Source: JAGVPT01 sp963827085 (lineage in GTDB: Bacteria > Bacteroidota > Ignavibacteria > UBA10030 > UBA8401). Taken from it: DNA of 64,000 bases. Both the position numbers and the translations under genes were made by a program. Position 1 is the stretch's first letter; each line of letters starts with the position of its first letter. Under the pieces are notes generated by a model, which had not been told where the DNA came from, made no database searches, and saw only the letters and a program-made list of their open reading frames with translations. Shown here piece after piece: positions 1 through 6,934 of this stretch. Location: assembly GCA_963827085.1 (NCBI GenBank), contig CAWGZY010000001.1, forward strand, positions 62,001 through 126,000, read 5' to 3'.

Positions 1-2
1 TG

Positions 3-350
3 TTTGAGTCGAATAACTATAAAGAGTATCTTTATTTCCACGGGCTGAGTGTTGAATCGGCGGAGGCGCTTGCCGAGTTATGGCACAAAAAGATCCGGGA
101 AGAGTTAGGCATTGCCGGGGGCGATTCACCCGACATCAAGCGGCTGTTCAGCCAGGGTTACCATGGATCCCGGTACAGCTTCGGCTACCCTGCATGCCCG
201 AACCTTGAAGATTCAACGAAGCTCTTCGAGCTTCTGCAGCCGGAACGGATCGGCGTGAAGCTCTCGGAGGAATTCATGATTGAGCCGGAACAATCGACAG
301 ACGCGATCATCGTCCATCATCCGGAAGCAAAATACTTTAATATCAAATAA
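3..350 (+). CDS. metH: Cobalamin-dependent methionine synthase, C-terminal end (partial)
   Basis: The reading frame is open from the left edge and stops at TAA 348-350, giving the last 115 residues of a protein whose start lies outside the window. It contains RYSFGYPACPNLED and, near the end, LSEEFMIEPEQST followed by IIVHHPEAKYF. These are the signature segments of the S-adenosylmethionine-binding reactivation domain of MetH. In the family this domain binds AdoMet and flavodoxin/flavodoxin reductase and remethylates cob(II)alamin after accidental oxidation; the whole enzyme makes methionine from homocysteine and 5-methyltetrahydrofolate in the cytoplasm. The end looks intact. Whether the cobalamin and substrate modules upstream are present cannot be seen here. 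Confidence 0.95.
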   Translation, partial: FESNNYKEYLYFHGLSVESAEALAELWHKKIREELGIAGGDSPDIKRLFSQGYHGSRYSFGYPACPNLEDSTKLFELLQPERIGVKLSEEFMIEPEQSTDAIIVHHPEAKYFNIK

Positions 351-382
351 CACAAACCGCTCACACAGTGATGCCCTTGGCA

Positions 383-437
383 AAAGGCGCCAAGACGCAG
401 AGAGAATGATTCTTAGCGCCTTTGCGTCCTTGCGGTT
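383..437. repeat. Intergenic imperfect inverted repeat of the CGCAAAGACGC type
   Basis: Between metH and gpmA, an arm with GGCGCCAAGACGCAGAG is followed about 10 bases later by CTTTGCGTCCTTGCGG; the two pair imperfectly to form a hairpin. The wording (cgc-aag-acgc-aaag) recurs in other gaps of this window: inside the elements at 7763 and 25180 and as fragments at 36857 and 43347. It is best read as a dispersed, non-coding hairpin repeat. No promoter or terminator function is evident. Confidence 0.6.
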
Positions 438-468
438 CATATCTATTCACTAAAGGAAAACTACGATA

Positions 469-1104
469 ATGGCAAACCTCATTCTCGTTCGCCACGGCGA
501 ATCACAATGGAATCTTGAAAATCGTTTCACCGGCTGGGTTGATGTTCCCCTCTCACAAAAAGGAGAACAAGAAGCTCGTGCAGCAGGCGAAAAACTAAAA
601 GCGTACAAATTCGACGAAGCATTTTGTTCCGTCCTTCAGCGGGCAAAGAGAACCCTGTCGATCATTATGCAAGTAACGGGTCATCCACCGATCCCGACAG
701 AGTTTGACCAGGCGTTGAATGAACGGCACTACGGTGCGTTACAAGGACTTAACAAAGAGGAGACGGCAAAGAAGTACGGAAAGGAACAGGTACACATCTG
801 GCGGCGCAGTTACGATGTACCGCCGCCGAAAGACAAGACCGAGCTGAACCCCGAAGGGATCAGCGAAAGTCTCAAGGACACAGCAGCCCGGACGCTGCCG
901 TACTGGAAAGAAAAGATTTTTCCGGAAATCGTTAAAGGAAAAAACATCATCGTTGCGGCGCACGGCAACAGCCTGCGTTCAATCGTCATGCATCTCGATA
1001 ACCTGACGAAGGAACAGGTTCTTGAGTTAAATATCCCGACAGGGGCGCCGCTCTTATACGTGTTCGATCGATCCGGGAAAATTCTGGAACACCGCTATTT
1101 ATAG
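469..1104 (+). CDS. gpmA: 2,3-bisphosphoglycerate-dependent phosphoglycerate mutase
   Basis: This 211-residue cytoplasmic enzyme interconverts 3- and 2-phosphoglycerate in glycolysis and gluconeogenesis. It starts MANLILVRHGESQWN, with the RHG motif carrying the histidine that is phosphorylated in catalysis. LNERHYGALQGLNK and VAAHGNSLRS supply the other active-site glutamate and second histidine of the histidine phosphatase superfamily. It is shorter than the roughly 250-residue E. coli enzyme, as in many bacterial dPGMs, because the C-terminal part is trimmed. The ATG follows an AAAGGAAAA purine stretch. The DUF309 gene begins 30 bases downstream on the same strand, so the two may be cotranscribed. 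The family assignment is secure. Confidence 0.95.
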   Translation: MANLILVRHGESQWNLENRFTGWVDVPLSQKGEQEARAAGEKLKAYKFDEAFCSVLQRAKRTLSIIMQVTGHPPIPTEFDQALNERHYGALQGLNKEETAKKYGKEQVHIWRRSYDVPPPKDKTELNPEGISESLKDTAARTLPYWKEKIFPEIVKGKNIIVAAHGNSLRSIVMHLDNLTKEQVLELNIPTGAPLLYVFDRSGKILEHRYL

Positions 1105-1134
1105 GATTATTCTCAGTAGGAAGGCATTTTTTAG

Positions 1135-1545
1135 TTGAAATTTCAGCCGGAATTTACTATACTTTCTGATAGAGAAAAATTCGAAAAGGGTGTTGAGTTG
1201 TTCAACAACCGCCGCTTTTTTGAATGCCACGATGTTATTGAAGACATATGGATGGAGTGGAGAGGAAGCGATCGAACGTTTTTTCAAGGAATCATCCATG
1301 TCGCAGTCGGCTTTTACCATCTTGACAACGAGAATTTTCGAGGCTCGCGAAGCCAGTTTTTGAAAGGGATCGCGAAGCTCGAGCGGTTTCAGCCTGCGTA
1401 TTACGGCATCGAACTGAATACTTTTTTAACACAAACGTCGCAATGCCTTCAATGGGTGATGCAGCGTGAGCAGGGACTGGAGATGAGGCCGTTCGACGCA
1501 AGGTTGATCCCGACCATACAGTTTGTGAATCAACAATCAATGTGA
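1135..1545 (+). CDS. DUF309 domain protein
   Basis: This 136-residue soluble protein has the DUF309 core around residues 18-80: FNNRRFFECHDVIEDIW, then FFQGIIHVAVGFYHL and GIAKLERFQP. The family is all-helical, with conserved E/H residues in the ECHDVIE segment, and has no established biochemical function. The start used is TTG 1135, preceded by AGTAGGAAGG about ten bases upstream; no ATG lies near the beginning of the conserved core. It sits between gpmA and a ferredoxin gene on the same strand with short gaps, which suggests cotranscription but not a shared pathway. Confidence 0.8.
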   Translation: MKFQPEFTILSDREKFEKGVELFNNRRFFECHDVIEDIWMEWRGSDRTFFQGIIHVAVGFYHLDNENFRGSRSQFLKGIAKLERFQPAYYGIELNTFLTQTSQCLQWVMQREQGLEMRPFDARLIPTIQFVNQQSM

Positions 1546-1574
1546 ATACTTTACGATAAGAAGGAGATATGTTT

Positions 1575-1913
1575 ATGGCTACAATGATCACGGAGGAGTG
1601 TATTAACTGCGGTGCGTGCGAGCCGGAATGTCCGAACACGGCAATCTACGCGGGCGGTGCTCAATGGGAATTTAAAGGGACGATGCACGACGCGCTCTCG
1701 AACGATTTTTACTATATCGTTCCCGAAAAATGCACGGAGTGTGTCGGGCATTTCGATCAGGAACAATGCGCTGCCGTATGTCCGGTTGATTGCTGCGTAC
1801 CTGACCCGAACCATGTGGAAAGCGAAGATGTTTTGTTCCAGCGGGCAAAGGAAATCCATCCCGAGCGGGCGTTTACCGACCTTGCTGCTGCAACATCGCA
1901 TTTCAGAAAATAA
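1575..1913 (+). CDS. 2[4Fe-4S] ferredoxin, YfhL-like
   Basis: This small ferredoxin of 112 residues has one cluster motif, CINCGACEPECP, near the N-terminus and a second set, CTECVGHFDQEQCAAVCP, in the middle with a long insertion between the first cysteine pair and the last two. That spacing is typical of the YfhL/Alvin-type low-potential ferredoxins with two [4Fe-4S] clusters. A role as electron carrier in the cytoplasm follows from the family; the partner is unknown. I choose ATG 1575 over the in-frame ATG 1569, because AAGGAG ends at 1566: eight bases before 1575 but only two before 1569. An intrinsic terminator follows the stop. Confidence 0.9.
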   Translation: MATMITEECINCGACEPECPNTAIYAGGAQWEFKGTMHDALSNDFYYIVPEKCTECVGHFDQEQCAAVCPVDCCVPDPNHVESEDVLFQRAKEIHPERAFTDLAAATSHFRK

Positions 1914-1931
1914 TCGCTGTCGATAGTCACT

Positions 1932-1969
1932 AAGGTCGGTTCATCCATCGGAAGAGCCGACCTTTTTTG
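1932..1969 (+). terminator. Intrinsic terminator after the ferredoxin gene
   Basis: AAGGTCGG at 1932-1939 pairs perfectly with CCGACCTT at 1957-1964, and the descending arm runs into TTTT. It lies 18 bases after the ferredoxin stop and just ahead of the next gene, so it most likely ends the gpmA-DUF309-ferredoxin transcript. Confidence 0.75.
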
Positions 1970-1997
1970 TTTCGTGTTCATCGTGGAGTTTGGGGTT

Positions 1998-2843
1998 ATG
2001 AAAGTCGGCGGTTATGAAATTCATTCGATAGAAACCGGTCGCTTTGCGCTCGACGGCGGCGCAATGTTCGGCGTTGTGCCGTGGGTTTTCTGGTCAAAAA
2101 CGAATCCCCCCGATGCCCGTAACCGCATCACGCTTGCTGCCCGATGCCTCCTTCTTATCGGAAATGGCAAGGTCATTCTTGTTGACAACGGCAACGGCAC
2201 GAAATGGACCGAGAAAGTGAAGGACATCTATCGTCTTGATAACTCGCGCTATAATTTGGAACGATCACTTGCAGAAAGGGGAGTTTCTCCGGACGATGTT
2301 ACCGACGTTATTCTTACACATCTCCATTTCGACCATTGCGGAGGGAGTACGAAAGTGATCGGCGGAAAAGCTGCCGCGACCTTTCGCAATGCCGTTCATT
2401 ATGTCCAGCGCGAGCACTGGAATTTGGCGCAGCATCCGACGGAGAAAGACCGAGGCAGCTTTATGAAAGAAGATTTCACGCTGCTGCAGGAAAGCGGAAT
2501 GTTGACCTTCGTTGACGGAGAGAAAGAATTGTTTCCCGGCGTCCGCATGATTATTTGCAACGGCCATACGTCGGCGCAGCAGCTCCCTTTGATTACTGAC
2601 GGTCAAGCGAAAATTCTTTTTTGCTGCGATTTGGTTCCCACGGCGTCGCATATCCCTTTTCCGTACATCATGGGATATGATGTACGGCCGCTGGTAACTC
2701 TGGAGGAGAAAAAGAGTATTCTGCCGAGAGCCGAAAAAGAAAGATGGATCCTTTTCCTCGAACACGACCCGGACACTGAAGCCATAACGCTGAAGCAAGG
2801 AGAAAAAGGCCTCGTCGTTGACAAAAAATTATTGCTGGAGTGA
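1998..2843 (+). CDS. Metallo-beta-lactamase-fold hydrolase
   Basis: This 281-residue protein has the metallo-beta-lactamase fold. LTHLHFDHCGG is the HxHxDH metal-binding motif, and NGHTSAQQLPLI supplies the next histidine ligand; a later Asp in CCDLVPTASH fits the bridging ligand. It is cytoplasmic, with no signal peptide. Lactonases, glyoxalase II-like enzymes and several other hydrolases share this layout, so the substrate cannot be named. I prefer ATG 1998 (MKVGGYEIHSIETG) with GGAG nine bases upstream; an upstream GTG at 1974 in the same frame overlaps the terminator tail. The stop overlaps the start of the Rieske gene, which suggests translational coupling. Confidence 0.85.
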   Translation: MKVGGYEIHSIETGRFALDGGAMFGVVPWVFWSKTNPPDARNRITLAARCLLLIGNGKVILVDNGNGTKWTEKVKDIYRLDNSRYNLERSLAERGVSPDDVTDVILTHLHFDHCGGSTKVIGGKAAATFRNAVHYVQREHWNLAQHPTEKDRGSFMKEDFTLLQESGMLTFVDGEKELFPGVRMIICNGHTSAQQLPLITDGQAKILFCCDLVPTASHIPFPYIMGYDVRPLVTLEEKKSILPRAEKERWILFLEHDPDTEAITLKQGEKGLVVDKKLLLE

Positions 2844-3169
2844 GGAGACGGTTGCAAGAGTACAAGGTTGCGCGGATGCAGGATTTGCGAGATAACAAAG
2901 GCTTTCTTGCAAAGGCAGGCGGTGAAGAAATCTCCGTCTTCAAAATCGATGGGGAATTTCTTGCTATCGGCAATGTCTGCCCGCACCAGCATTTCTCCAA
3001 ATTGCACGACGGAGAGGTGAAAGGGTTCACCGTTACATGTCCGATGCATGGGTGGACGTACGACGTGCGCACCGGTATTTCCACAAACGCCGGCGGAAAG
3101 GTAAAAACGTACAAAGTTGAGATACGAAGGGACGAGGTTTTTATTCTGAGCCATGGCGACGCTGACTGA
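2840..3169 (+). CDS. Rieske [2Fe-2S] protein, NirD/biphenyl ferredoxin-like
   Basis: This 109-residue protein consists of little more than one Rieske domain. NVCPHQH supplies the C-x-H half and CPMHGWTYDVRTG the C-x-x-H half of the cluster site, so the [2Fe-2S] cluster would have two Cys and two His ligands. Small soluble Rieske proteins of this size act as electron carriers or as the small subunit of oxidoreductases (NirD-like). The GTG start overlaps the TGA of the hydrolase gene, and the end overlaps queG by 17 bases, so these three are almost certainly translated from one message. The partner is not obvious; the preceding hydrolase or queG are candidates only by position. Confidence 0.85.
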   Translation: MRRRLQEYKVARMQDLRDNKGFLAKAGGEEISVFKIDGEFLAIGNVCPHQHFSKLHDGEVKGFTVTCPMHGWTYDVRTGISTNAGGKVKTYKVEIRRDEVFILSHGDAD

Positions 3170-4082
3170 ACAAATAAAAGCTAAAGCGCTGGAGGTCGGT
3201 TTCAGCAAGGTCGGCATTGCAAAAGCTGAAGCGTTGACTGAAGACGGCAAGCGGCTTGATGAATGGCTGCGCCGCGGCTACCAGGCCTCGATGGGATGGA
3301 TGGAAAAAAATAGGGAAAAACGAATAGACCCGAAGCACATCATCCCGGGTGCACGGTCTGTTATTTCCGTGGCGGCAAATTATTACGCAAACGTTGAGCA
3401 TCATCCAAAGGAAGACGAAGGAAAAATCTCCCGGTACGCATGGGGTGATGACTATCATATTCTTGTCGCCGCGCGAATCGAAAAGCTGTTTGAATACATC
3501 AAACAGATAATGCCGGAATCCGAGGGACGGTATTACGTCGATACCGGTCCGGTGATGGATAAAGTATGGGCGGAACGCGCAGGAATCGGATGGAGGGGAA
3601 AACACACCAACCTCATAACAAAGGATTTCGGTTCGTGGGTTTTTCTCGGCGAGATAATTTCGACGTTGGAGCTTGAGTACGATACGCCGATGGAAGATTT
3701 CTGCGGCTCTTGCACGGCCTGCATCGATGCGTGTCCGACAAAAGCGATCGTTGAGCCGTATGTTGTCGACTCGAATAAATGCCTCTCGTATCTCACGATT
3801 GAGCATCGGGGCGGCATCGACAAATCGCTGGAACCCCTGTTCGATCAGTGGGTGTACGGGTGCGATGTATGCCAGGATGTCTGCCCGTGGAACAAATACC
3901 AGCAGCCGACCCGCGACACCGAATTTCTTCCACGCGACGGGAACGTTACCCCCTCTCTCGATGGTTTAATATTGTTGACGCAGGAAGAATTTTCGAAGAG
4001 GTTCAGCAAAAGCCCCATCAAACGCACCAAACGAGAAGGGCTGGTCCGGAATGCGGCGATAGTGAAGAATGCAAAGAGATAA
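3153..4082 (+). CDS. queG: Epoxyqueuosine reductase
   Basis: QueG carries out the last step of queuosine synthesis in tRNA, reducing epoxyqueuosine to queuosine with a cobalamin cofactor and two [4Fe-4S] clusters. The 309-residue sequence shows the N-terminal cobalamin-binding part (ARSVISVAANYY, VDTGPVMDKVWAERAGIGW, KHTNLI) and two ferredoxin-like cysteine sets, CGSCTACIDACPTKAI and CDVCQDVCPWN. At 309 residues it is about the length of forms that lack the C-terminal HEAT-like extension found in longer homologues such as the E. coli protein. It overlaps the Rieske gene by 17 bases. Cytoplasmic. The identification is strong. Confidence 0.92.
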   Translation: MATLTEQIKAKALEVGFSKVGIAKAEALTEDGKRLDEWLRRGYQASMGWMEKNREKRIDPKHIIPGARSVISVAANYYANVEHHPKEDEGKISRYAWGDDYHILVAARIEKLFEYIKQIMPESEGRYYVDTGPVMDKVWAERAGIGWRGKHTNLITKDFGSWVFLGEIISTLELEYDTPMEDFCGSCTACIDACPTKAIVEPYVVDSNKCLSYLTIEHRGGIDKSLEPLFDQWVYGCDVCQDVCPWNKYQQPTRDTEFLPRDGNVTPSLDGLILLTQEEFSKRFSKSPIKRTKREGLVRNAAIVKNAKR

Positions 4083-4094
4083 TTGAAAGTGAAA

Positions 4095-4167
4095 AGTGAA
4101 AAGTTAAAAATTAAAATAATAAACTTACACGTTAGGCTTTTTCACTCTTCACTTTTAACTTTTCACT
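4095..4167. repeat. AT-rich inverted repeat between queG and trxB
   Basis: AGTGAAAAGTTAAAA at 4095-4109 is the exact reverse complement of TTTTAACTTTTCACT at 4153-4167, a 15-bp stem with a 43-base spacer. Imperfect copies of GTGAAAAGT flank each arm. It fills nearly the whole gap. It lacks the GC-rich stem of a terminator and resembles short AT-rich palindromic repeats found between genes; a promoter for trxB could lie in the spacer. Confidence 0.6.
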
Positions 4168-4178
4168 GAAGGAAAAAT

Positions 4179-5129
4179 ATGGCCGACAATCATCATAAAG
4201 TTATCATCATCGGTTCAGGTCCTGCAGGACTCACAGCGGCAGTCTATGCTGGGAGGGCAAATTTACGCCCGATTGTTTTCGAAGGTTTCCAGCCGGGGGG
4301 CCAACTTACCATTACGACGGAAGTTGAAAACTATCCAGGTTTTCCGAAGGGGATCATGGGCCCTGAAATGATGGAATTATTCCGTGAACAGGCCCAGCGA
4401 TTCGGTGCAGAAACGCAATTCAAAGAAGTCGCCGCAGTCGATTTCTCCAAGCGTCCATTTAAAGTTGTTGTGGATGAAAAAGAGTTTTTCGGCGATACGG
4501 TGATCGTCGCAACTGGAGCCTCGGCCAAGCTTCTCAATATTCCTTCAGAGGCAACGTATATGGGGTACGGTGTTTCGGCATGCGCGACGTGCGACGGATT
4601 CTTTTTTAAGAATCAGGAAGTGTTTGTCGTCGGCGGAGGAGACACGGCGATGGAGGAAGCAAGTTTCCTCACGAAATTTGCATCAAAAGTAACGATTGTT
4701 CATCGCCGCGACCAGTTCCGTGCATCAAAGATCATGCAGGAGCGAGTGTTGAAGAATCCGAAAGTATCCGTGGTCTGGAATTCTATCGTCGACGAAGTCA
4801 TTGGTGAGCAGCTCAACGGGAAAAAAACGGTCACCGGTCTGAAATTGAAGAATGTAGCGACCGGAACAATCACCTCCGTGAAAGCCGATGGATTGTTCAT
4901 GGCAATCGGCCACCAACCCAATACGCAGATATTCAAAGGCATTCTCGAGATGGATCAAAAAGAATATTTGAAGATCCAACCGGGTTCGACGAGGACAAAT
5001 ATTCCTGGCGTCTTTGCCGCAGGAGACGTTGCGGATTCATATTACCGCCAGGCGATTACAGCGGCGGGAAGCGGGTGCATGGCCGCAATCGATGCCGAAC
5101 GATTTTTGGAAGAGCAGGGGATACATTGA
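4179..5129 (+). CDS. trxB: Thioredoxin-disulfide reductase
   Basis: This 316-residue flavoprotein passes electrons from NADPH through FAD and a redox-active disulfide to thioredoxin in the cytoplasm. The sequence shows the FAD-binding GSGPAGLTAAVYAGRANL at the N-terminus, the catalytic CATCDG near residue 138, the NADPH-binding GGGDTAMEEA, and the C-terminal FAD segment GVFAAGDVADSYYRQAITAAGSG. Length and motif order match low-molecular-weight bacterial TrxB. The gene is preceded by GAAGGAAAAAT and separated from queG by an inverted repeat, so it probably has its own promoter. Confidence 0.95.
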   Translation: MADNHHKVIIIGSGPAGLTAAVYAGRANLRPIVFEGFQPGGQLTITTEVENYPGFPKGIMGPEMMELFREQAQRFGAETQFKEVAAVDFSKRPFKVVVDEKEFFGDTVIVATGASAKLLNIPSEATYMGYGVSACATCDGFFFKNQEVFVVGGGDTAMEEASFLTKFASKVTIVHRRDQFRASKIMQERVLKNPKVSVVWNSIVDEVIGEQLNGKKTVTGLKLKNVATGTITSVKADGLFMAIGHQPNTQIFKGILEMDQKEYLKIQPGSTRTNIPGVFAAGDVADSYYRQAITAAGSGCMAAIDAERFLEEQGIH

Positions 5130-5133
5130 CATT

Positions 5134-5203
5134 GCCCTCATCCTCGGTCCCTCTCCCCTTGGGAGAGGGATGCCGCGACGAAGTCGCAGGCAGGGAGAGG
5201 GCG
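5134..5203. repeat. GC-rich palindromic repeat unit (CCTCTCCC type)
   Basis: Just after trxB, CCCTCTCCCCTTGGGAGAGGG forms a tight hairpin and a second GGGAGAGGG lies 35 bases further on, after GCCGCGACGAAGTCGCAGG, itself partly palindromic. Such CCTCTCCC/GGAGAGGG modules are common extragenic repeats in many bacterial genomes. Only this copy is seen here. It could also stop transcription leaving trxB, although no T-tract follows. Confidence 0.55.
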
Positions 5204-5265
5204 CCTTTCACCTTCCGAATTTTTGTCACGCCGCCTGCCGTTCCTTCATAGAAAAATAGTTGATT

Positions 5266-5368
5266 TGTCAGACATTTTGCCAGCTTGTCTGTTCCGCTAG
5301 ACTCTGCGTTTTTTCATCTCCTTAATTTCCTTCAAATTTCAAGTATTTTGTTTGGCATGTCGTTTGAA
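5266..5368 (+). promoter_or_regulatory. Sigma54-like promoter with upstream palindromes before the Hsp20 genes
   Basis: TGGCATG at 5353-5359, four bases, then TTGAA at 5364-5368 match the spacing and most bases of the -24/-12 sigma54 consensus (TGGCACG-N4-TTGCW); the usual C of the -12 element is A here. About 70-90 bases upstream are two short palindromes, TGTCAGACA at 5266-5274 and GTCT-N8-AGAC at 5287-5302, placed where enhancer-binding activators usually sit. Transcription would begin about 47 bases before the first Hsp20 ATG. No CIRCE element was found. This is a sequence-based proposal only. Confidence 0.4.
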
Positions 5369-5425
5369 CGTTGTAACAACATTACTGAACACCAAACGAA
5401 CTAATTTAAAAAACAGGAGGTAGAT

Positions 5426-5860
5426 ATGTTGTTCCGATATGAACCAGGAGTTTTCGACGAATTGTTTTCACGCACTGCGCCGGTCGAGTGGGCCTTCCCC
5501 GAGTTGTTCACTCGATTTGCCGTTGTTGACCGAGCGAACGATTATCCGTCTGTCAATATCGCGGAAGACAAGGACGGGGTGCACATCGTGGCAGAGCTTC
5601 CCGGTATTCCGAAAGAAGATGTGAAACTGCAGCTTCATGACGGTACACTTACGATCAGCGGCGAAAGGAAATCGCCTGAAGAGGCAAAAGATTCAGAAGT
5701 GCTGCGCCGGGAAATTCGATACGGGTCATTCTCTCGGACAATTCAATTGCCTGAGAGTATCGATACCGAGAAAGTCACGGCCGAGTATGCCAACGGCGTG
5801 CTCCGGATCGCGCTGCCGAAGCGTGAAGCGGCAAAACCAAAAGAGATTTCTATTCGTTAA
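5426..5860 (+). CDS. Small heat shock protein, Hsp20 family (first of three)
   Basis: This 144-residue alpha-crystallin-type chaperone is ATP-independent and binds unfolding proteins in the cytoplasm. After a variable N-terminal 35 residues the alpha-crystallin domain runs from about residue 38 to the end. It includes VAELPGIPKEDVKLQL, the GTLTISGER strand and the closing ANGVLRIALPK. ISIR at the very end is the I-x-I/V tail used in oligomer assembly. The ATG follows a strong AGGAGG. It is the first gene of a tight three-gene Hsp20 series (gaps of 20 and 39 bases), probably one operon from the sigma54-like promoter upstream. Confidence 0.93.
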   Translation: MLFRYEPGVFDELFSRTAPVEWAFPELFTRFAVVDRANDYPSVNIAEDKDGVHIVAELPGIPKEDVKLQLHDGTLTISGERKSPEEAKDSEVLRREIRYGSFSRTIQLPESIDTEKVTAEYANGVLRIALPKREAAKPKEISIR

Positions 5861-5880
5861 ATGAAAAGGAGAATGACAGG

Positions 5881-6264
5881 ATGACAAAGGAACTTGAAAA
5901 AGGAAAGATCAACGGAGAGGATTCCAACGCAACGGGTACGCTCCGCGTTCTTCGACCGGCGGTCGATATCCAGGAGTTGGCAGATTCGTACGTTGTGCGG
6001 CTCGATATTCCGGGAGCCGAGAGGGAAAGCATTGCTGCTAAAATCAACGAATCGACCTTAACAGTTTCAGCGAAAGTTCAGGAGCGATTTACACAGGAGG
6101 CAGCAGTGTACGAGGGTACGCTCCCGGCTGAGTACAGACGAGAATTCGCTCTTGCAGATGACGTTGAAACCCAGACTGTCGATGCAACGTACGAATTAGG
6201 CGTTTTGAAAATTACTCTGAAGAAGAAACAGCAGTTTCTTCCAAAAGAAATAAAGATTGTGTAG
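5881..6264 (+). CDS. Small heat shock protein, Hsp20 family, divergent (second of three)
   Basis: This 127-residue Hsp20 protein has a short N-terminal arm and an alpha-crystallin domain from about residue 20. The core strands are recognisable: VVRLDIPGAERESIAAKI, STLTVSAKV and YELGVLKITLKKK, ending in IKIV, an I-x-I tail. It is clearly less conserved than its neighbours: the ELPG segment is DIPG and the loop after it is altered. In many bacteria such second, divergent sHSPs form mixed oligomers with a canonical partner, which is plausible but unproven here. The start has AAGGAG upstream and lies 20 bases after the first Hsp20 gene. Confidence 0.85.
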   Translation: MTKELEKGKINGEDSNATGTLRVLRPAVDIQELADSYVVRLDIPGAERESIAAKINESTLTVSAKVQERFTQEAAVYEGTLPAEYRREFALADDVETQTVDATYELGVLKITLKKKQQFLPKEIKIV

Positions 6265-6303
6265 CTTTTTGAATAATATGTTTCCCAAGAAAGGAGAATC
6301 GCT

Positions 6304-6792
6304 ATGCCATTGATGAAAAGAAATCCAAATAAAGAGATGGAATTGTGGAAAAGAGATCTGCCGATTCCGCGTGCTCTGGGCATTCTGCACGATGAGATGG
6401 ACCGTGTATTCAGTGATTTTTTCCGCGGCGACCTCGTCGATAACGGGTCTTTCTTCTCCGGCAGCTGGGCTCCGGCTATCGATGTTTCCGAAACGGACGA
6501 TTCGTACATTATCCGTGCGGAGCTTCCGGGTATGAAGAAAGAGGATGTCAAGATCACGGTTAATAACACTCTCGTTACCATACGGGGCGAGAAGAGGAAC
6601 GAAGCTGAGGATAAAAGCCGGACCTATCACCGCATTGAGCGAAGCTACGGTTCGTTCGAGCGTTCATTTAACCTGCCGGGCGCGGTGAAAAGCAGCAGCG
6701 TCGAAGCCAGATTTGAGGATGGCCTGTTGACAGTCGCTCTTCCTAAAACAGAAGAGGCGAAGGAAAAAGTGCATGACATAAAGATTAAATGA
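6304..6792 (+). CDS. Small heat shock protein, Hsp20 family (third of three)
   Basis: At 162 residues this is the most canonical of the three Hsp20 proteins. A longer N-terminal arm rich in aromatic residues (DRVFSDFFRGD, SFFSGSW) is followed by the alpha-crystallin domain from about residue 57, with AELPGMKKEDVKITV, TLVTIRGEK and FEDGLLTVALPK. It ends IKIK, the I-x-I tail. The class matches the HspA/IbpA-like bacterial sHSPs of anaerobes and thermophiles. AAGGAG lies ahead of the ATG, and the gene ends the Hsp20 series; two hairpins follow it. Confidence 0.93.
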   Translation: MPLMKRNPNKEMELWKRDLPIPRALGILHDEMDRVFSDFFRGDLVDNGSFFSGSWAPAIDVSETDDSYIIRAELPGMKKEDVKITVNNTLVTIRGEKRNEAEDKSRTYHRIERSYGSFERSFNLPGAVKSSSVEARFEDGLLTVALPKTEEAKEKVHDIKIK

Positions 6793-6885
6793 TCTGCGGA
6801 TTGCTTAGACTTAACGAAGAGTACAGTTTCGCAGATCGATTGTTCTTGTCAAGGTTAAAAACCTTGCAAGGATGCCAATAATACA

Positions 6886-6911
6886 ATAGCCCGGCAAACA
6901 GACCGGGCTAT
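6886..6911. terminator. Hairpin between converging Hsp20 and FKBP genes
   Basis: ATAGCCCGG at 6886-6894 pairs exactly with CCGGGCTAT at 6903-6911 across an 8-base loop. It lies between the end of the Hsp20 series and the end of the converging FKBP gene, so it may serve both. No clear T-tract follows on either strand. A second small hairpin (CAAGGTT-AAA-AACCTTG) lies about 20 bases upstream. Confidence 0.5.
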
Positions 6912-6934
6912 GCTGTTCATAGTGGAATCATTCT

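Noticed and set aside
5200..5425. CIRCE (HrcA) operator ahead of the Hsp20 genes
   Set aside because: No TTAGCACTC-N9-GAGTGCTAA-like repeat is present.
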